Positions 15,419 through 23,641 of a DNA stretch of 39,107 bases are shown here, one piece after another. The number at the start of each line of letters is the position of its first letter. Positions within the stretch are counted from its first letter, which is position 1. This stretch comes from Acidobacteriota bacterium (GTDB lineage: Bacteria > Acidobacteriota > UBA6911). Below the pieces are notes generated by a model. The model saw only the letters and a program-made list of their open reading frames with translations, searched no databases and was not told where the DNA came from. The DNA is taken from NCBI GenBank assembly GCA_016933615.1, contig JAFGAO010000025.1:1-39107 (forward strand). The letters are read 5' to 3'. Position numbers and translations under genes: made by a program.

Positions 15419-16802
15419 AGAAATACTGGTGGTGGACGACGAACCGCAAATGTTGATCGCGATTCAGGAAACATTGCGGCGCAAAGGTTACGGCATTACG
15501 ACGGCGGGAAGCGGAGTCGAAGCTCTATGCAAGCTGAAGGAAAAATTTTACCATCTGGTTCTTACCGACATGAGAATGCCTGAAGTCAGCGGGCTGGATC
15601 TACTGAAAAAGATCCGGTCCCTTTTGCCCCAGGCTCCCGTTGTGCTCATAACCGCCTACGGCACCATTCAGAACGCCGTGGATGCCATGCGGCACGGCGC
15701 CTTTGATTACCTCCTCAAGCCCTTTTCTTCGGAAGCCCTGGAGGGGGTTGTTCGGCGGGCGCTCGACGCCGGCCCGCAGAGAAACGAAAAGACGTCGCAC
15801 ACGATCCTGACCCAGGATCCGGGATTTTCGCGCACGCTGCAACTGGCGGGACAGGCGGCTTTGAGCGAGGCCACCGTTTTGATAGAAGCCGAAAGCGGAA
15901 CCGGCAAGGAACTGCTGGCCAGAATGCTGCATCAAAAAAGCGACAGATCGAAAAGTGCGTTCGTTGCCGTCAACTGCGCCGCGCTTCCGGAAAATCTGCT
16001 TGAAAGCGAGCTGTTCGGTTTCGAAAAAGGGGCTTTTACCGGAGCCGTCAGCTCCAAGCCGGGGAAATTCGAGCTTGCGCACGGAGGAACGCTGCTGCTG
16101 GATGAAATCGGTGAAATGGCTCCGATTCTGCAGGCAAAGCTGCTGCGCGTTTTACAGGAAAAGGAGGTGGACCGGATCGGGGGGCGGGCTCCGGTGCCCA
16201 TCGATGCGCGCATCGTTGCCACGACGAACCGGGATTTGCGGGAACTGGTGCGCAGCGGGAATTTCCGGCAGGATCTCTATTATCGACTGAACGTGGTACG
16301 TCTCACCATCCCTCCCCTGCGCGAGCGACGCGGCGACATTCCTCTGCTTGCGGACTTTTTTTGTAAAAAATACGGGAAATATCCGTCCGAAGCGGGTGTT
16401 TCTTTGGATCCGGACACTCTCGACCGGCTGATGGCATACTCATGGCCGGGTAATGTGCGCGAACTGGAAAATACGGTACAACGGGCTCTGGCCCTTTGCC
16501 CGGAGGAAATCCTTCGGACCCAAGATCTGCTGCTGCCGAATCCCCCGCCTGCCCCCTCCGCGAATGGAACGAAGGAAAGTGTTCGGGGGACGGGATTTTC
16601 CGCCGGGGTCACCATGCGGGAAATGGAACGCCGATTGATAAGCAGGACACTGGAAGATACCGGCGGCAACCGCACCCGGGCGGCTAAAAGTCTCGGCATA
16701 AGCCTGAGAACCCTGAGGAATAAATTGAATGAATTCGGTTTGCAGGACAGGGGCTTCGAGAACAGACAGGCAAAATCTGCCCACTCCCATGCGTCCCTGT
16801 AA
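15411..16802 (+). CDS. Sigma-54 response regulator, FleR/FlrC-like
   Basis: 463 residues. Receiver: Asp9/Asp10, phospho-acceptor Asp53, Thr81, Lys103. AAA+ domain: Walker A ESGTGKE (161-167), GAFTGA (207-212), LLLDEIGEM Walker B and a sensor region PGNVRELEN. Fis-type HTH near the end: GNRTRAAKSLGISLRTLRNKLNEFG, of the type seen in FlrC/FleR. It would activate sigma-54 flagellar promoters such as those before flgB, flgD and fliL. GAGG lies 9 nt before the ATG, inside the kinase gene. After its stop, 236 nt lead to flgB. Confidence 0.92.
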   Translation: MHEEILVVDDEPQMLIAIQETLRRKGYGITTAGSGVEALCKLKEKFYHLVLTDMRMPEVSGLDLLKKIRSLLPQAPVVLITAYGTIQNAVDAMRHGAFDYLLKPFSSEALEGVVRRALDAGPQRNEKTSHTILTQDPGFSRTLQLAGQAALSEATVLIEAESGTGKELLARMLHQKSDRSKSAFVAVNCAALPENLLESELFGFEKGAFTGAVSSKPGKFELAHGGTLLLDEIGEMAPILQAKLLRVLQEKEVDRIGGRAPVPIDARIVATTNRDLRELVRSGNFRQDLYYRLNVVRLTIPPLRERRGDIPLLADFFCKKYGKYPSEAGVSLDPDTLDRLMAYSWPGNVRELENTVQRALALCPEEILRTQDLLLPNPPPAPSANGTKESVRGTGFSAGVTMREMERRLISRTLEDTGGNRTRAAKSLGISLRTLRNKLNEFGLQDRGFENRQAKSAHSHASL

Positions 16803-16974
16803 ATTCATGCCGGGAATTGCCCTTTCATGCAGGACCTGCCGCTCATTGTCGTTATGGAAGGAGGCCGCTGATCGGTTTGATTCCGCAGCGCCGGCGCAAC
16901 CGGTGCGCGGAAATAGCGACCGGCAGTCGACCGGCTGCGGCTTTCTTTGATAAATAAATTGCTTATAGGATTTT

Positions 16975-16990
16975 TGGCACATAAGTTGCT
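16975..16990 (+). promoter_or_regulatory. Sigma-54 promoter of the flgB operon
   Basis: TGGCAC-ATAAG-TTGCT is a near-perfect -24/-12 element, 10 bp between GG and GC. Predicted start near 17001, about 38 nt before the flgB ATG. Upstream, 16803-16974 holds only GC-rich short repeats such as CGACCGGC-AGT-CGACCGGC, which might be activator sites. Confidence 0.92.
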
Positions 16991-17010
16991 TCGTATTCTT
17001 TGGGTCTCGA

Positions 17011-17030
17011 TCCGAAAAGAGACTTTCGGA
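17011..17030 (+). promoter_or_regulatory. Leader hairpin abutting the flgB Shine-Dalgarno
   Basis: TCCGAAA and TTTCGGA form a perfect 7-bp stem around a 6-nt loop. The 3' arm includes the first bases of GGAGG (17028-17032), so folding would partly hide the ribosome site. GTCTC (17004-17008) can instead pair with GAGAC (17019-17023), which lies across the loop; the two folds compete. Confidence 0.4.
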
Positions 17031-17038
17031 GGAATTTT

Positions 17039-17446
17039 ATGGAACTATTCCAGGATTCGACGCTGCAGGCGATAGGCCCATACATGAGCAGGCTTTCAAA
17101 GCGTCAGCAAATTGTCGCCTCCAACCTCGCAAATATTGACACTCCTGGATACAAAACACGGGACCTGTCCTTTCACGCAACGATTCAAGAACTTTTGAGC
17201 GAGACACCCGAGCCGCAGCGGACCAGCAGGCCGGAGCATATCGGGGGCGCCCTTCCGGGATCCTCGCCGGCGCAGCCGTACGAAGTGCCCGGATTGGTTT
17301 CCAGAATGGACCACAACAACGTCGACCTGGACAGGGAACTGCTGAAGCTGAGCGAGACATCGTTCGGATATTCCATGATGGCGGAGATATTAAAGGGAAA
17401 ATTCAGGACGCTGGCCATCAGCATAAACGAAGGGGGAAATAGATGA
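17039..17446 (+). CDS. flgB: FlgB, flagellar proximal rod protein
   Basis: 135 residues from the ATG at 17039 with GGAGG 6 nt upstream. The rod/hook N-terminal motif is clear (RQQIVASNLANIDTPGYK, residues about 21-38), and the C-terminal heptad region (LDRELLKLSETSFGYSMMAEILKGKF) matches FlgB. FlgB is exported by the flagellar type III system and builds the proximal rod next to FliE. Its stop overlaps the flgC start (ATGA). Confidence 0.97.
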   Translation: MELFQDSTLQAIGPYMSRLSKRQQIVASNLANIDTPGYKTRDLSFHATIQELLSETPEPQRTSRPEHIGGALPGSSPAQPYEVPGLVSRMDHNNVDLDRELLKLSETSFGYSMMAEILKGKFRTLAISINEGGNR

Positions 17447-17871
17447 GCTTATTGACCGCCATCGCAGTCAGCGCATCGGGGCTCAGCGCACAGCGCAGAA
17501 GGCTTGAAGTGCTTGTGAGCAATCTTGCGAACGCCAATACCACCCAGCCCGCGGGAGTGGAGCCCTATCGCAGAAAAGATGTCGTCTTCAGCTCCGTTGC
17601 GCCCGCGACATCCTTCGGCGCCGAGTTTGAAAACGCAGTCCGGGGAGTGGAGATTTCGGGAATCGTCACCGATCATCGCAGCGAACTGCGCAAGGTGTCC
17701 GATCCCGGTCACCCGCATGCGGATTCCGAGGGCTACGTCTACTACCCGAATGTGAAGCCCATGGAAGAGCTGGTAAACGTTCTGTCCGCCACGCGCTCCT
17801 ACGAAGCCAATCTGAAGGCCGTGAACTCGGCCAAGGAAATGGCCATGAAGACACTGGAAATACTGCAGTAG
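17443..17871 (+). CDS. flgC: FlgC, flagellar proximal rod protein
   Basis: 142 residues, normal for FlgC. Opening MSLLTAIAVSASGLSAQRRRLEVLVSNLANANTT is the rod motif; the C-terminal part GYVYYPNVKPMEELVNVLSATRSYEANLKAVNSAKEMAMKTLEI is the conserved FlgC tail. Overlaps flgB by 4 nt and is followed 10 nt later by fliE. Confidence 0.98.
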   Translation: MSLLTAIAVSASGLSAQRRRLEVLVSNLANANTTQPAGVEPYRRKDVVFSSVAPATSFGAEFENAVRGVEISGIVTDHRSELRKVSDPGHPHADSEGYVYYPNVKPMEELVNVLSATRSYEANLKAVNSAKEMAMKTLEILQ

Positions 17872-17881
17872 AGGAAATTCA

Positions 17882-18190
17882 ATGGACAAAGGCATAGTTG
17901 GACCCATCAGCCCCAAATTACAGGTTCCGGAAATAGGGACGGTCGGGCGTCCCGGCGCCGAAAAAAAAGATACGAACTTCGGGACGGTTTTAAAAGATGC
18001 GATTTCCACGGTCAACGAACTGCAGAAGCAGTCGGACCGGGAGATAGAAAAGCTGATGACCGGAGAATCACAGGATCTGCACAATACCGTCATCGCCATG
18101 CAAAAAGCCGGCCTGTCCTTTCAAATGATGATGCAGGTCCGCAACAAGATCGTCCAGGCGTATCAGGAAATCATACGGATGCAGGTTTGA
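17882..18190 (+). CDS. fliE: FliE, MS-ring/rod junction protein
   Basis: 102 residues with the FliE C-terminal region (LHNTVIAMQKAGLSFQMMMQVRNKIVQAYQEIIRMQV) that joins the MS ring to the rod and gates export. The N-terminal 35 residues are variable. GAGGAAATTCA precedes the ATG. Part of the flgBC-fliE start of the operon. Confidence 0.97.
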   Translation: MDKGIVGPISPKLQVPEIGTVGRPGAEKKDTNFGTVLKDAISTVNELQKQSDREIEKLMTGESQDLHNTVIAMQKAGLSFQMMMQVRNKIVQAYQEIIRMQV

Positions 18191-18235
18191 AAGCTTCTCA
18201 AACCGCCGAGCAATCGTTTTTATCCGGAGTAGAAA

Positions 18236-20017
18236 ATGCCCCAAAACCGGCCTCCCATCGTCAGTCAGCTTCTTGAAATCTGGGCGCGGCTGACCCATTC
18301 GCAGCGGATCACGATTTTCCTGTTCGGGTTTCTCGGAATGGCGTTGATCGGATCGCTGGTCTTTTTCATGAACCGGGTGGACTATGAAACTCTCTATTGG
18401 GACCTGAGCCCTGAAGACGCCTATGCCGTCAAGGAAAAGCTGCAGGAAGAGAAAAAAAATTTCATCGTCGAGGAAACCGGCTCGGGGATTACGATCAAAG
18501 TGGCCGGCAGTAAAAGTGAAAACGCGCTGCTGCGCATGGATATCGCCGCTTCCGGTCTGGCCGGAAGCGGAAGGGTCGGATTCGACATATTCGATAAAAG
18601 CCAGTTCGGGATGACCGATTTCACCGAACAGATCAACCATCAGAGGGCACTGGAAGGCGAGTTGAGCCGCACGATATCCAGCCTGAGCGAAGTCCTTCAG
18701 GCCAAGGTGCATATCGTTCTGCCGAATGAATCCGTTTTTGAGGAAAAAACCGAAGAAGCAAAAGCCAGCGTTCTTGTTACTCTCAGGAGAAATTCCGGGC
18801 TGTCCAAATCAAGCGTCGCGGGAATCACGGGACTTGTCGCCGGGGCGGTGCCGGGTTTGCGTTCGCGCAATGTTTCCATCGTGGATAACGACGGAAACCT
18901 TCTGACCCATGCGGTGGAATCCACGGAAGCGGAGCGGACCGAAATGGAGTCCGGTTACCGGGAGCAGCTGGAGAAGCAATTGGAATCGAAAGTGGTCGGC
19001 ATGCTGGAGCCGCTGGTCGGGAAAGAAAAAGTTCGTGTAACGGCGTCTCTGGATATGGACTTCAACCACACGGAACAGATGGAGGAGACTTACAATCCGA
19101 ATACGCCCGCGGTCTTGAGCCGTCAGAGAACCGAGGAACGATCCGGTCCGGACAACGGAACGGACGCCTCGGGTGTTCCCGGAACGCAGTCCAACCTGGC
19201 CCCCACGGAGATGCAACAGAGCGCTGGTTCCATCCTGGAGCGGATTCGTCAGAGCGAATCGACGAATTACGAGGTCAGCAAAACGATACGGCATACGGTG
19301 CAGCCCAAGGGATCGATCAACAGAATCTCCGTCGCCGTTCTGCTGGATCATAGAAGAATCCATGAACGGACGGAGGAGGGCGGGATCAAGACCATGCTGG
19401 AGCCGATTCCTAAAAAGGATCTGGACGCCTACAGGGAAATCGTGCTTGCCGCCGTGGGCTACGTCGAAGACAGGGGCGATGTCGTTACCATCGAAAATGT
19501 GCCCTTCTTTACGGAAACAATGCCGGAGGAACCTTCAAGCGAAGGATCTTTCTACAATAAGTGGCGGGAATATTTAATCCCAGGAATGAAGTATCTGGCC
19601 TTCCTGATTCTTTTCCTCCTGGCCTATTTGATTTTCCTGCGCCCGATCCGGAAACGCGTTTCTCATGCGTTATCCTTTGCGACGGCCGGGATTGGAGAAG
19701 CGACCGAGGCAAGATTGCCCGCCGGGGAGGGACCGGCCGCCCTAGAGGACAGGAAGAATGCCGGCTCCATTGAAGGGTCTTCCGAAACGGGAAATGAGGG
19801 AGCTTTACAGTCAGGCTCCCCGGGAGCGGGCGGCAGGTTGCTGTCCCTGGAACCCAGTGACGAACAGATCGAGCAGGAACTGCTGAAAGAGGCCAGTTTG
19901 GTAAGCCAGGGGAACCGGAAAGTCGTTGCCTTAAAAAAGAAACTCGTTGAAAAAGCGAATAAGGACCCTGAAATGGTTTCGCAGCTAATCCGTTCCGTTT
20001 TGCGGGAGGGGACGTAG
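18236..20017 (+). CDS. fliF: FliF, flagellar MS-ring protein
   Basis: 593 residues. Two membrane helices, about 24-45 (ITIFLFGFLGMALIGSLVFFM) and about 449-467 (YLAFLILFLLAYLIFLRPI), flank the periplasmic ring-building domains. Visible are YETLYWDLSPEDA, FDKSQFGMTDFTEQINHQRALEGELSRTI and the YEVSKTIRHTVQPKGSINRISVAVLLD segment of RBM3. The cytoplasmic tail ends in the FliG-binding segment (ANKDPEMVSQLIRSVLRE). The linker after the second helix is long and Gly/Glu-rich. GGAGT precedes the ATG. Confidence 0.98.
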   Translation: MPQNRPPIVSQLLEIWARLTHSQRITIFLFGFLGMALIGSLVFFMNRVDYETLYWDLSPEDAYAVKEKLQEEKKNFIVEETGSGITIKVAGSKSENALLRMDIAASGLAGSGRVGFDIFDKSQFGMTDFTEQINHQRALEGELSRTISSLSEVLQAKVHIVLPNESVFEEKTEEAKASVLVTLRRNSGLSKSSVAGITGLVAGAVPGLRSRNVSIVDNDGNLLTHAVESTEAERTEMESGYREQLEKQLESKVVGMLEPLVGKEKVRVTASLDMDFNHTEQMEETYNPNTPAVLSRQRTEERSGPDNGTDASGVPGTQSNLAPTEMQQSAGSILERIRQSESTNYEVSKTIRHTVQPKGSINRISVAVLLDHRRIHERTEEGGIKTMLEPIPKKDLDAYREIVLAAVGYVEDRGDVVTIENVPFFTETMPEEPSSEGSFYNKWREYLIPGMKYLAFLILFLLAYLIFLRPIRKRVSHALSFATAGIGEATEARLPAGEGPAALEDRKNAGSIEGSSETGNEGALQSGSPGAGGRLLSLEPSDEQIEQELLKEASLVSQGNRKVVALKKKLVEKANKDPEMVSQLIRSVLREGT

Positions 20018-20020
20018 AAC

Positions 20021-21034
20021 GTGTCACATTCTCAAATGCAAGGGGTAAGGAAAGCCGCGATCGTACTCGTGCTGCTCGGGGATGAGGCCAGCGCGAACAT
20101 TTTCCGGTATATGCAGGAAGACGAAATCCAGGATATAAGCAAGGAGATATCCCGGCTGGGTGAAATCAACCCGGAGGTCGCGGATGAAGTTATGGAAGAA
20201 TTTTACCGGCTGACGCTGGCCCAGTCTTTCCTGGCGCGCGGCGGCCCTGAATACGCCAAGAGAATTCTGGTCAAGGCGTTCGGGAAGGATTCTTCAAAGA
20301 AACTTTTGGATTACCTCAATATCTCGCTCCAGAGCGAACTGGTCGGATTCGATAACCTGCAAAAGGCGGATCCGCTGCAGCTCTCAAAATTCATTCAATC
20401 GGAGCAGCCGCAGACGATCGCGCTTGTCCTGGCCCATCTGAATTCTTCCCAGGCGGCCGCGCTCCTTGGGTCCTTGCCCAACGCGCTCCGGGCCGAAGTG
20501 GTGATGCGCATGGCCAATCTGGAGCAGATATCCCCGGACGTCATCAATAAGATCACCTCGATTCTCGAGCAGAAGCTGAGATCTCTCGGGGACTTCAGCC
20601 GGGAATCCTACGGCGGTATCCGGGCGGTTGCGGAGTTGATAAACAGGATGGAGACCAAGTCGGCAGGCGCGATTCTCGAAAAAATCGAGGGCGAAAACCC
20701 CGCCCTGGCCCTGAGTATACGTAATTTGATGTTTGTTTTTGACGACGTCATGCTCATCGACGACGCCGGCATGCGCGAGATCCTGCAGCGGATCGATAAA
20801 AAAACTCTGACGATCGCGCTGAAAGGAACGAGCGAAGAACTGCGGAACCAGTTCTTCAGAAACATGTCCGGACGGGCGGTGGAGATGATGCGGGAGGATA
20901 TGGAAGTACTCGGGCCCGTCAAGGTGCGGGACGTGGAAACCTCCCAGCAGCAGATTGTCAGCATTATCCGGAAACTCGACGAGAGCGGAGTCGTCAACCT
21001 CAAGGGCGGCAGCGGCGACGAATATATCTCCTAG
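20021..21034 (+). CDS. fliG: FliG, flagellar motor switch protein
   Basis: 337 residues, typical length. N-terminal domain (GVRKAAIVLVLLGDEASANIF) binds FliF; middle domain contains SEQPQTIALVLAHL, the EHPQ-type segment that binds FliM; the C-terminal torque helix region is MFVFDDVMLIDDAGMREILQRIDKKTLTIALKG with the charged residues that face the stator. Start is GTG at 20021 with GGAGGGG upstream, 3 nt after fliF; an ATG 15 nt later is possible. The FliM-binding segment is kept although fliM is not next to these genes. Confidence 0.98.
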   Translation: MSHSQMQGVRKAAIVLVLLGDEASANIFRYMQEDEIQDISKEISRLGEINPEVADEVMEEFYRLTLAQSFLARGGPEYAKRILVKAFGKDSSKKLLDYLNISLQSELVGFDNLQKADPLQLSKFIQSEQPQTIALVLAHLNSSQAAALLGSLPNALRAEVVMRMANLEQISPDVINKITSILEQKLRSLGDFSRESYGGIRAVAELINRMETKSAGAILEKIEGENPALALSIRNLMFVFDDVMLIDDAGMREILQRIDKKTLTIALKGTSEELRNQFFRNMSGRAVEMMREDMEVLGPVKVRDVETSQQQIVSIIRKLDESGVVNLKGGSGDEYIS

Positions 21035-21131
21035 CCCCGCCGCGCGAAACGCATTCCCTTTGTACGCAGCCGAAAGGGAGCGATCCGCGGAGCGTTTTTT
21101 TACAAAGCATGCATCCAATAAACCGGTTCCA

Positions 21132-21821
21132 ATGACATCAAGACTTATCAAGCTGGGAACGAGACGGGCTCTGGGCATTCAGCACTTCCAGTACAAGGAG
21201 GATTCCCCGGAGTATGCACCCGGCATCGAGACGGCGCCCCCGATGCATTTCCCCGGCCTCCGGAAATCCGGAGGCGAGTCGGGCGGCCCCGAAATGGAGA
21301 AGGAGGTTGCGGCCGTCGAAACGGATGAAATTGAGAGGGACGCCTATCAGCGTGGTTTCGAGCAGGGCGAAATCGCCGCAAGGGAATGCGCCGAACGGGA
21401 AATGGAATCCATCATGAAAAGATACGCGGACTCTTTTCGGGAAATCAGCGGATTGAGGTCCGCCCTATATTCCAGCGCGGAGAAAGAAGTCGTCCGGTTG
21501 GCCGTGGAGATCGCCAAAAAAATCGTCCATCGCGAGATCAAGGCGGATCCGAACATTCTGCATACGCTCGTTCGTGTCGCCCTTTCCCGCGTTACCGACA
21601 GAAGCTCCGCAATCGTGCGCCTGAATCCGGTGGATTACCAGTTTCTGACGGCACGGAAGGACGCGGCGGCGCAGGCGCTCGAGGGGGACGTTTCCTTCCG
21701 GTCGGACAATTCCATCGAGCAGGGAGGCTGCCTGGTGCAAACAAGTTGCGGCGATATCGACGCGCGGTTTGGGGAGAGATTCCGCGAAGTGGAAAATGCC
21801 TTCTTCGAGGACCTGGAATAG
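21132..21821 (+). CDS. fliH: FliH, regulator of the flagellar export ATPase
   Basis: About 229 residues from the ATG at 21132. The central part (RDAYQRGFEQGEIAARECAEREMESIMKRY) is the Gly-spaced helix and coiled coil of FliH, and the C-terminal part (VVRLAVEIAKKIVHREIKADP, then GGCLVQTSCGDIDARF) is the FliI-binding domain. The start is uncertain: no Shine-Dalgarno is visible, and the frame remains open into fliG. About 97 nt separate it from fliG, including a run of seven T after GC-rich sequence that does not form a clean hairpin. Confidence 0.93.
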   Translation: MTSRLIKLGTRRALGIQHFQYKEDSPEYAPGIETAPPMHFPGLRKSGGESGGPEMEKEVAAVETDEIERDAYQRGFEQGEIAARECAEREMESIMKRYADSFREISGLRSALYSSAEKEVVRLAVEIAKKIVHREIKADPNILHTLVRVALSRVTDRSSAIVRLNPVDYQFLTARKDAAAQALEGDVSFRSDNSIEQGGCLVQTSCGDIDARFGERFREVENAFFEDLE

Positions 21822-21825
21822 TCTT

Positions 21826-23154
21826 ATGGAAAGCGGCGGCCTGAATCTCGGGAAATATTTCCGCAAACTTGAAAATTGCAGCCCGATAAAGACGATCGGT
21901 ACCGTCAGACATGCGGTCGGGCTCGTGGTGGAGTCCGTCGGCCCCCCTGTTTCCGTCGGAGAACTGTGCGAGATTTCCGGCACCGGATCCCGGTGCGGGG
22001 GAATTCCGGCGGAAGTGATCGGATTTCGCGACAATCATGTCATTTCCATGCCTCTGTTCAAGGTGGACGGCGTAAAGCTGGGGGACAGGGTCTACAGCCG
22101 CAAGACCAGAGCCGCCATCCCCGTCTCCGATTCCTTTCTGGGAAGAGTCGTGAACGCTCTCGGGGAACCGATTGACGGCAAAGGCAGAATTGAAAGCAGC
22201 GAATCGTATCCGGTGCGCCCGAAGGAGACCAATCCCCTGGAGCGCAAAAACATCGACGAATCCCTGGGCACGGGCGTCCGGGCCATCGACGGCCTGTTGA
22301 CCTGCGGCAAGGGGCAGCGCGTCGGCATTTTCGGAGGGAGCGGAGTAGGCAAAAGCACCCTGTTGGGCATGATGGCCCGCTATACTTCGGCCGACGTAAT
22401 CGTAATCGGTCTCGTGGGAGAGCGGGGCCGTGAGGTCCGCGGATTCATCGAAAAAGATCTGGGAGAGGATGGATTGAAACGATCCGTGGTCGTCGTCTCT
22501 ACCTCCGACCAGCCGCCACTTTTGAGGATTCGCGCAGCACTGGCCGCGACCACCATGGCCGAATACTTTCGAGACCGGGGTAAAAACGTACTTCTGGTCA
22601 TGGATTCCGTGACGCGGTTTGCGATGGCCCAGCGCGAAGTCGGTCTCGCCGCGGGCGAGCCGCCGGCATCGAAAGGATACACCCCGTCGGTTTTTTCCAT
22701 GCTCCCGAAACTGCTGGAGCGGGCCGGCAATTTCATTTCCGGCGGGAGCATTACCGGGTTTTATACCGTGCTGGTCGAAGGGGACGATATGTCGGAGCCG
22801 GTATCCGACGCCGTCCGCTCCCTTCTGGACGGGCATATCGTCCTGAGCCGGGAGCTTGCCTGGAAAAACCATTATCCCTGCATTGATGTGCTGTCCAGCA
22901 TAAGCCGCCTGATGCCGGAACTCGTTTCTCCGGCATACTTGCAGAGGGCGGGAAAAGTGCGGGAGTGGCTGGCGACCTACAACAAGGCCGAGGACATGAT
23001 CAATATAGGGGCTTACGCCAAGGGGAGCAATCCCAGGATTGACGAGGCGCTGGAGAAGATCGAGGGCATCAATTCTTATCTCGTTCAAAGGAGCGACGAG
23101 CGGGAAAACATCGATAATGCGTTTATGGCACTGGAAGAAATAGCAAAGGATTGA
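21826..23154 (+). CDS. fliI: FliI, flagellar export ATPase
   Basis: 442 residues from the ATG at 21826, 4 nt after the fliH stop. Walker A is GGSGVGKST (170-178), Walker B lies in NVLLVMDSVTRFAMAQREV, and GLVGERGREVRGFI is the family catalytic segment. The N-terminal beta barrel (GLVVESVGPPVSVGELCEI) is typical of F-type/FliI subunits. It forms a hexamer at the base of the export gate and is controlled by FliH and FliJ. The frame continues 19 codons upstream inside fliH without support. Confidence 0.98.
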   Translation: MESGGLNLGKYFRKLENCSPIKTIGTVRHAVGLVVESVGPPVSVGELCEISGTGSRCGGIPAEVIGFRDNHVISMPLFKVDGVKLGDRVYSRKTRAAIPVSDSFLGRVVNALGEPIDGKGRIESSESYPVRPKETNPLERKNIDESLGTGVRAIDGLLTCGKGQRVGIFGGSGVGKSTLLGMMARYTSADVIVIGLVGERGREVRGFIEKDLGEDGLKRSVVVVSTSDQPPLLRIRAALAATTMAEYFRDRGKNVLLVMDSVTRFAMAQREVGLAAGEPPASKGYTPSVFSMLPKLLERAGNFISGGSITGFYTVLVEGDDMSEPVSDAVRSLLDGHIVLSRELAWKNHYPCIDVLSSISRLMPELVSPAYLQRAGKVREWLATYNKAEDMINIGAYAKGSNPRIDEALEKIEGINSYLVQRSDERENIDNAFMALEEIAKD

Positions 23155-23158
23155 TGCC

Positions 23159-23626
23159 TTGGCAAAATTCAAATTCAGCCTGCAGGCTCTGCTGAAACAC
23201 GTGGAGGAAATGGAGCGAAGAGAGCGGGATGTCCTTTTGCGGCTTTCCTATTCCTACCAGGTCGCTTTCCGTCACCGCGAAACTCTGGAGAGGAAACGCA
23301 GGGAAACGGCGACGCAGCTTTGCCGGAGACAGGCCGAGAACATCCGGGCCGGCGAACTCGACTGCTACAGGCTCTATTTAAGAAGGCTGGCGGACGAGAT
23401 TGAAGAAAGCGAAAAAAAGCTGAGGAAGCTGGATTCCGAGATCCGGCGGCAGAAGGCGGCGGTTATGGAAATTATGAAGAGGCGGAAAGTGATTTCCGCC
23501 CTGAGGGCGAAACGGGAAAAAGAATTTTATAACGCCCTGGAGAAAAAAGAACAGAAGGAAGTGGAGGAATGGGTTGCGGCCAGGTACGCGGCACTACGGC
23601 AATCCATGCAACAGCAAATACCATAA
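23159..23626 (+). CDS. fliJ: FliJ, export chaperone/stalk protein
   Basis: 155 residues, nearly all heptad coiled coil rich in Arg, Glu and Lys, with the opening FKFSLQALLKHVEEMERRERD typical of FliJ. It is the central stalk of the FliI hexamer and links it to FlhA. The TTG start follows AAGGA by 8 nt and lies 4 nt after the fliI stop. Confidence 0.93.
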   Translation: MAKFKFSLQALLKHVEEMERRERDVLLRLSYSYQVAFRHRETLERKRRETATQLCRRQAENIRAGELDCYRLYLRRLADEIEESEKKLRKLDSEIRRQKAAVMEIMKRRKVISALRAKREKEFYNALEKKEQKEVEEWVAARYAALRQSMQQQIP

Positions 23627-23641
23627 CAAGGTGCATATTTT

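Noticed and set aside
21085-21105. Possible terminator between fliG and fliH (GC-rich sequence then seven T)
   Set aside because: The GC part contains a direct repeat (GGAGCG twice) and a TCCGCGGA palindrome with no loop, not a stable hairpin.
21592-23172. Antisense frame of 526 codons opposite fliH and fliI
   Set aside because: Mirror of conserved coding sequence; composition (many His, Arg, Gly) is typical of antisense shadow frames.
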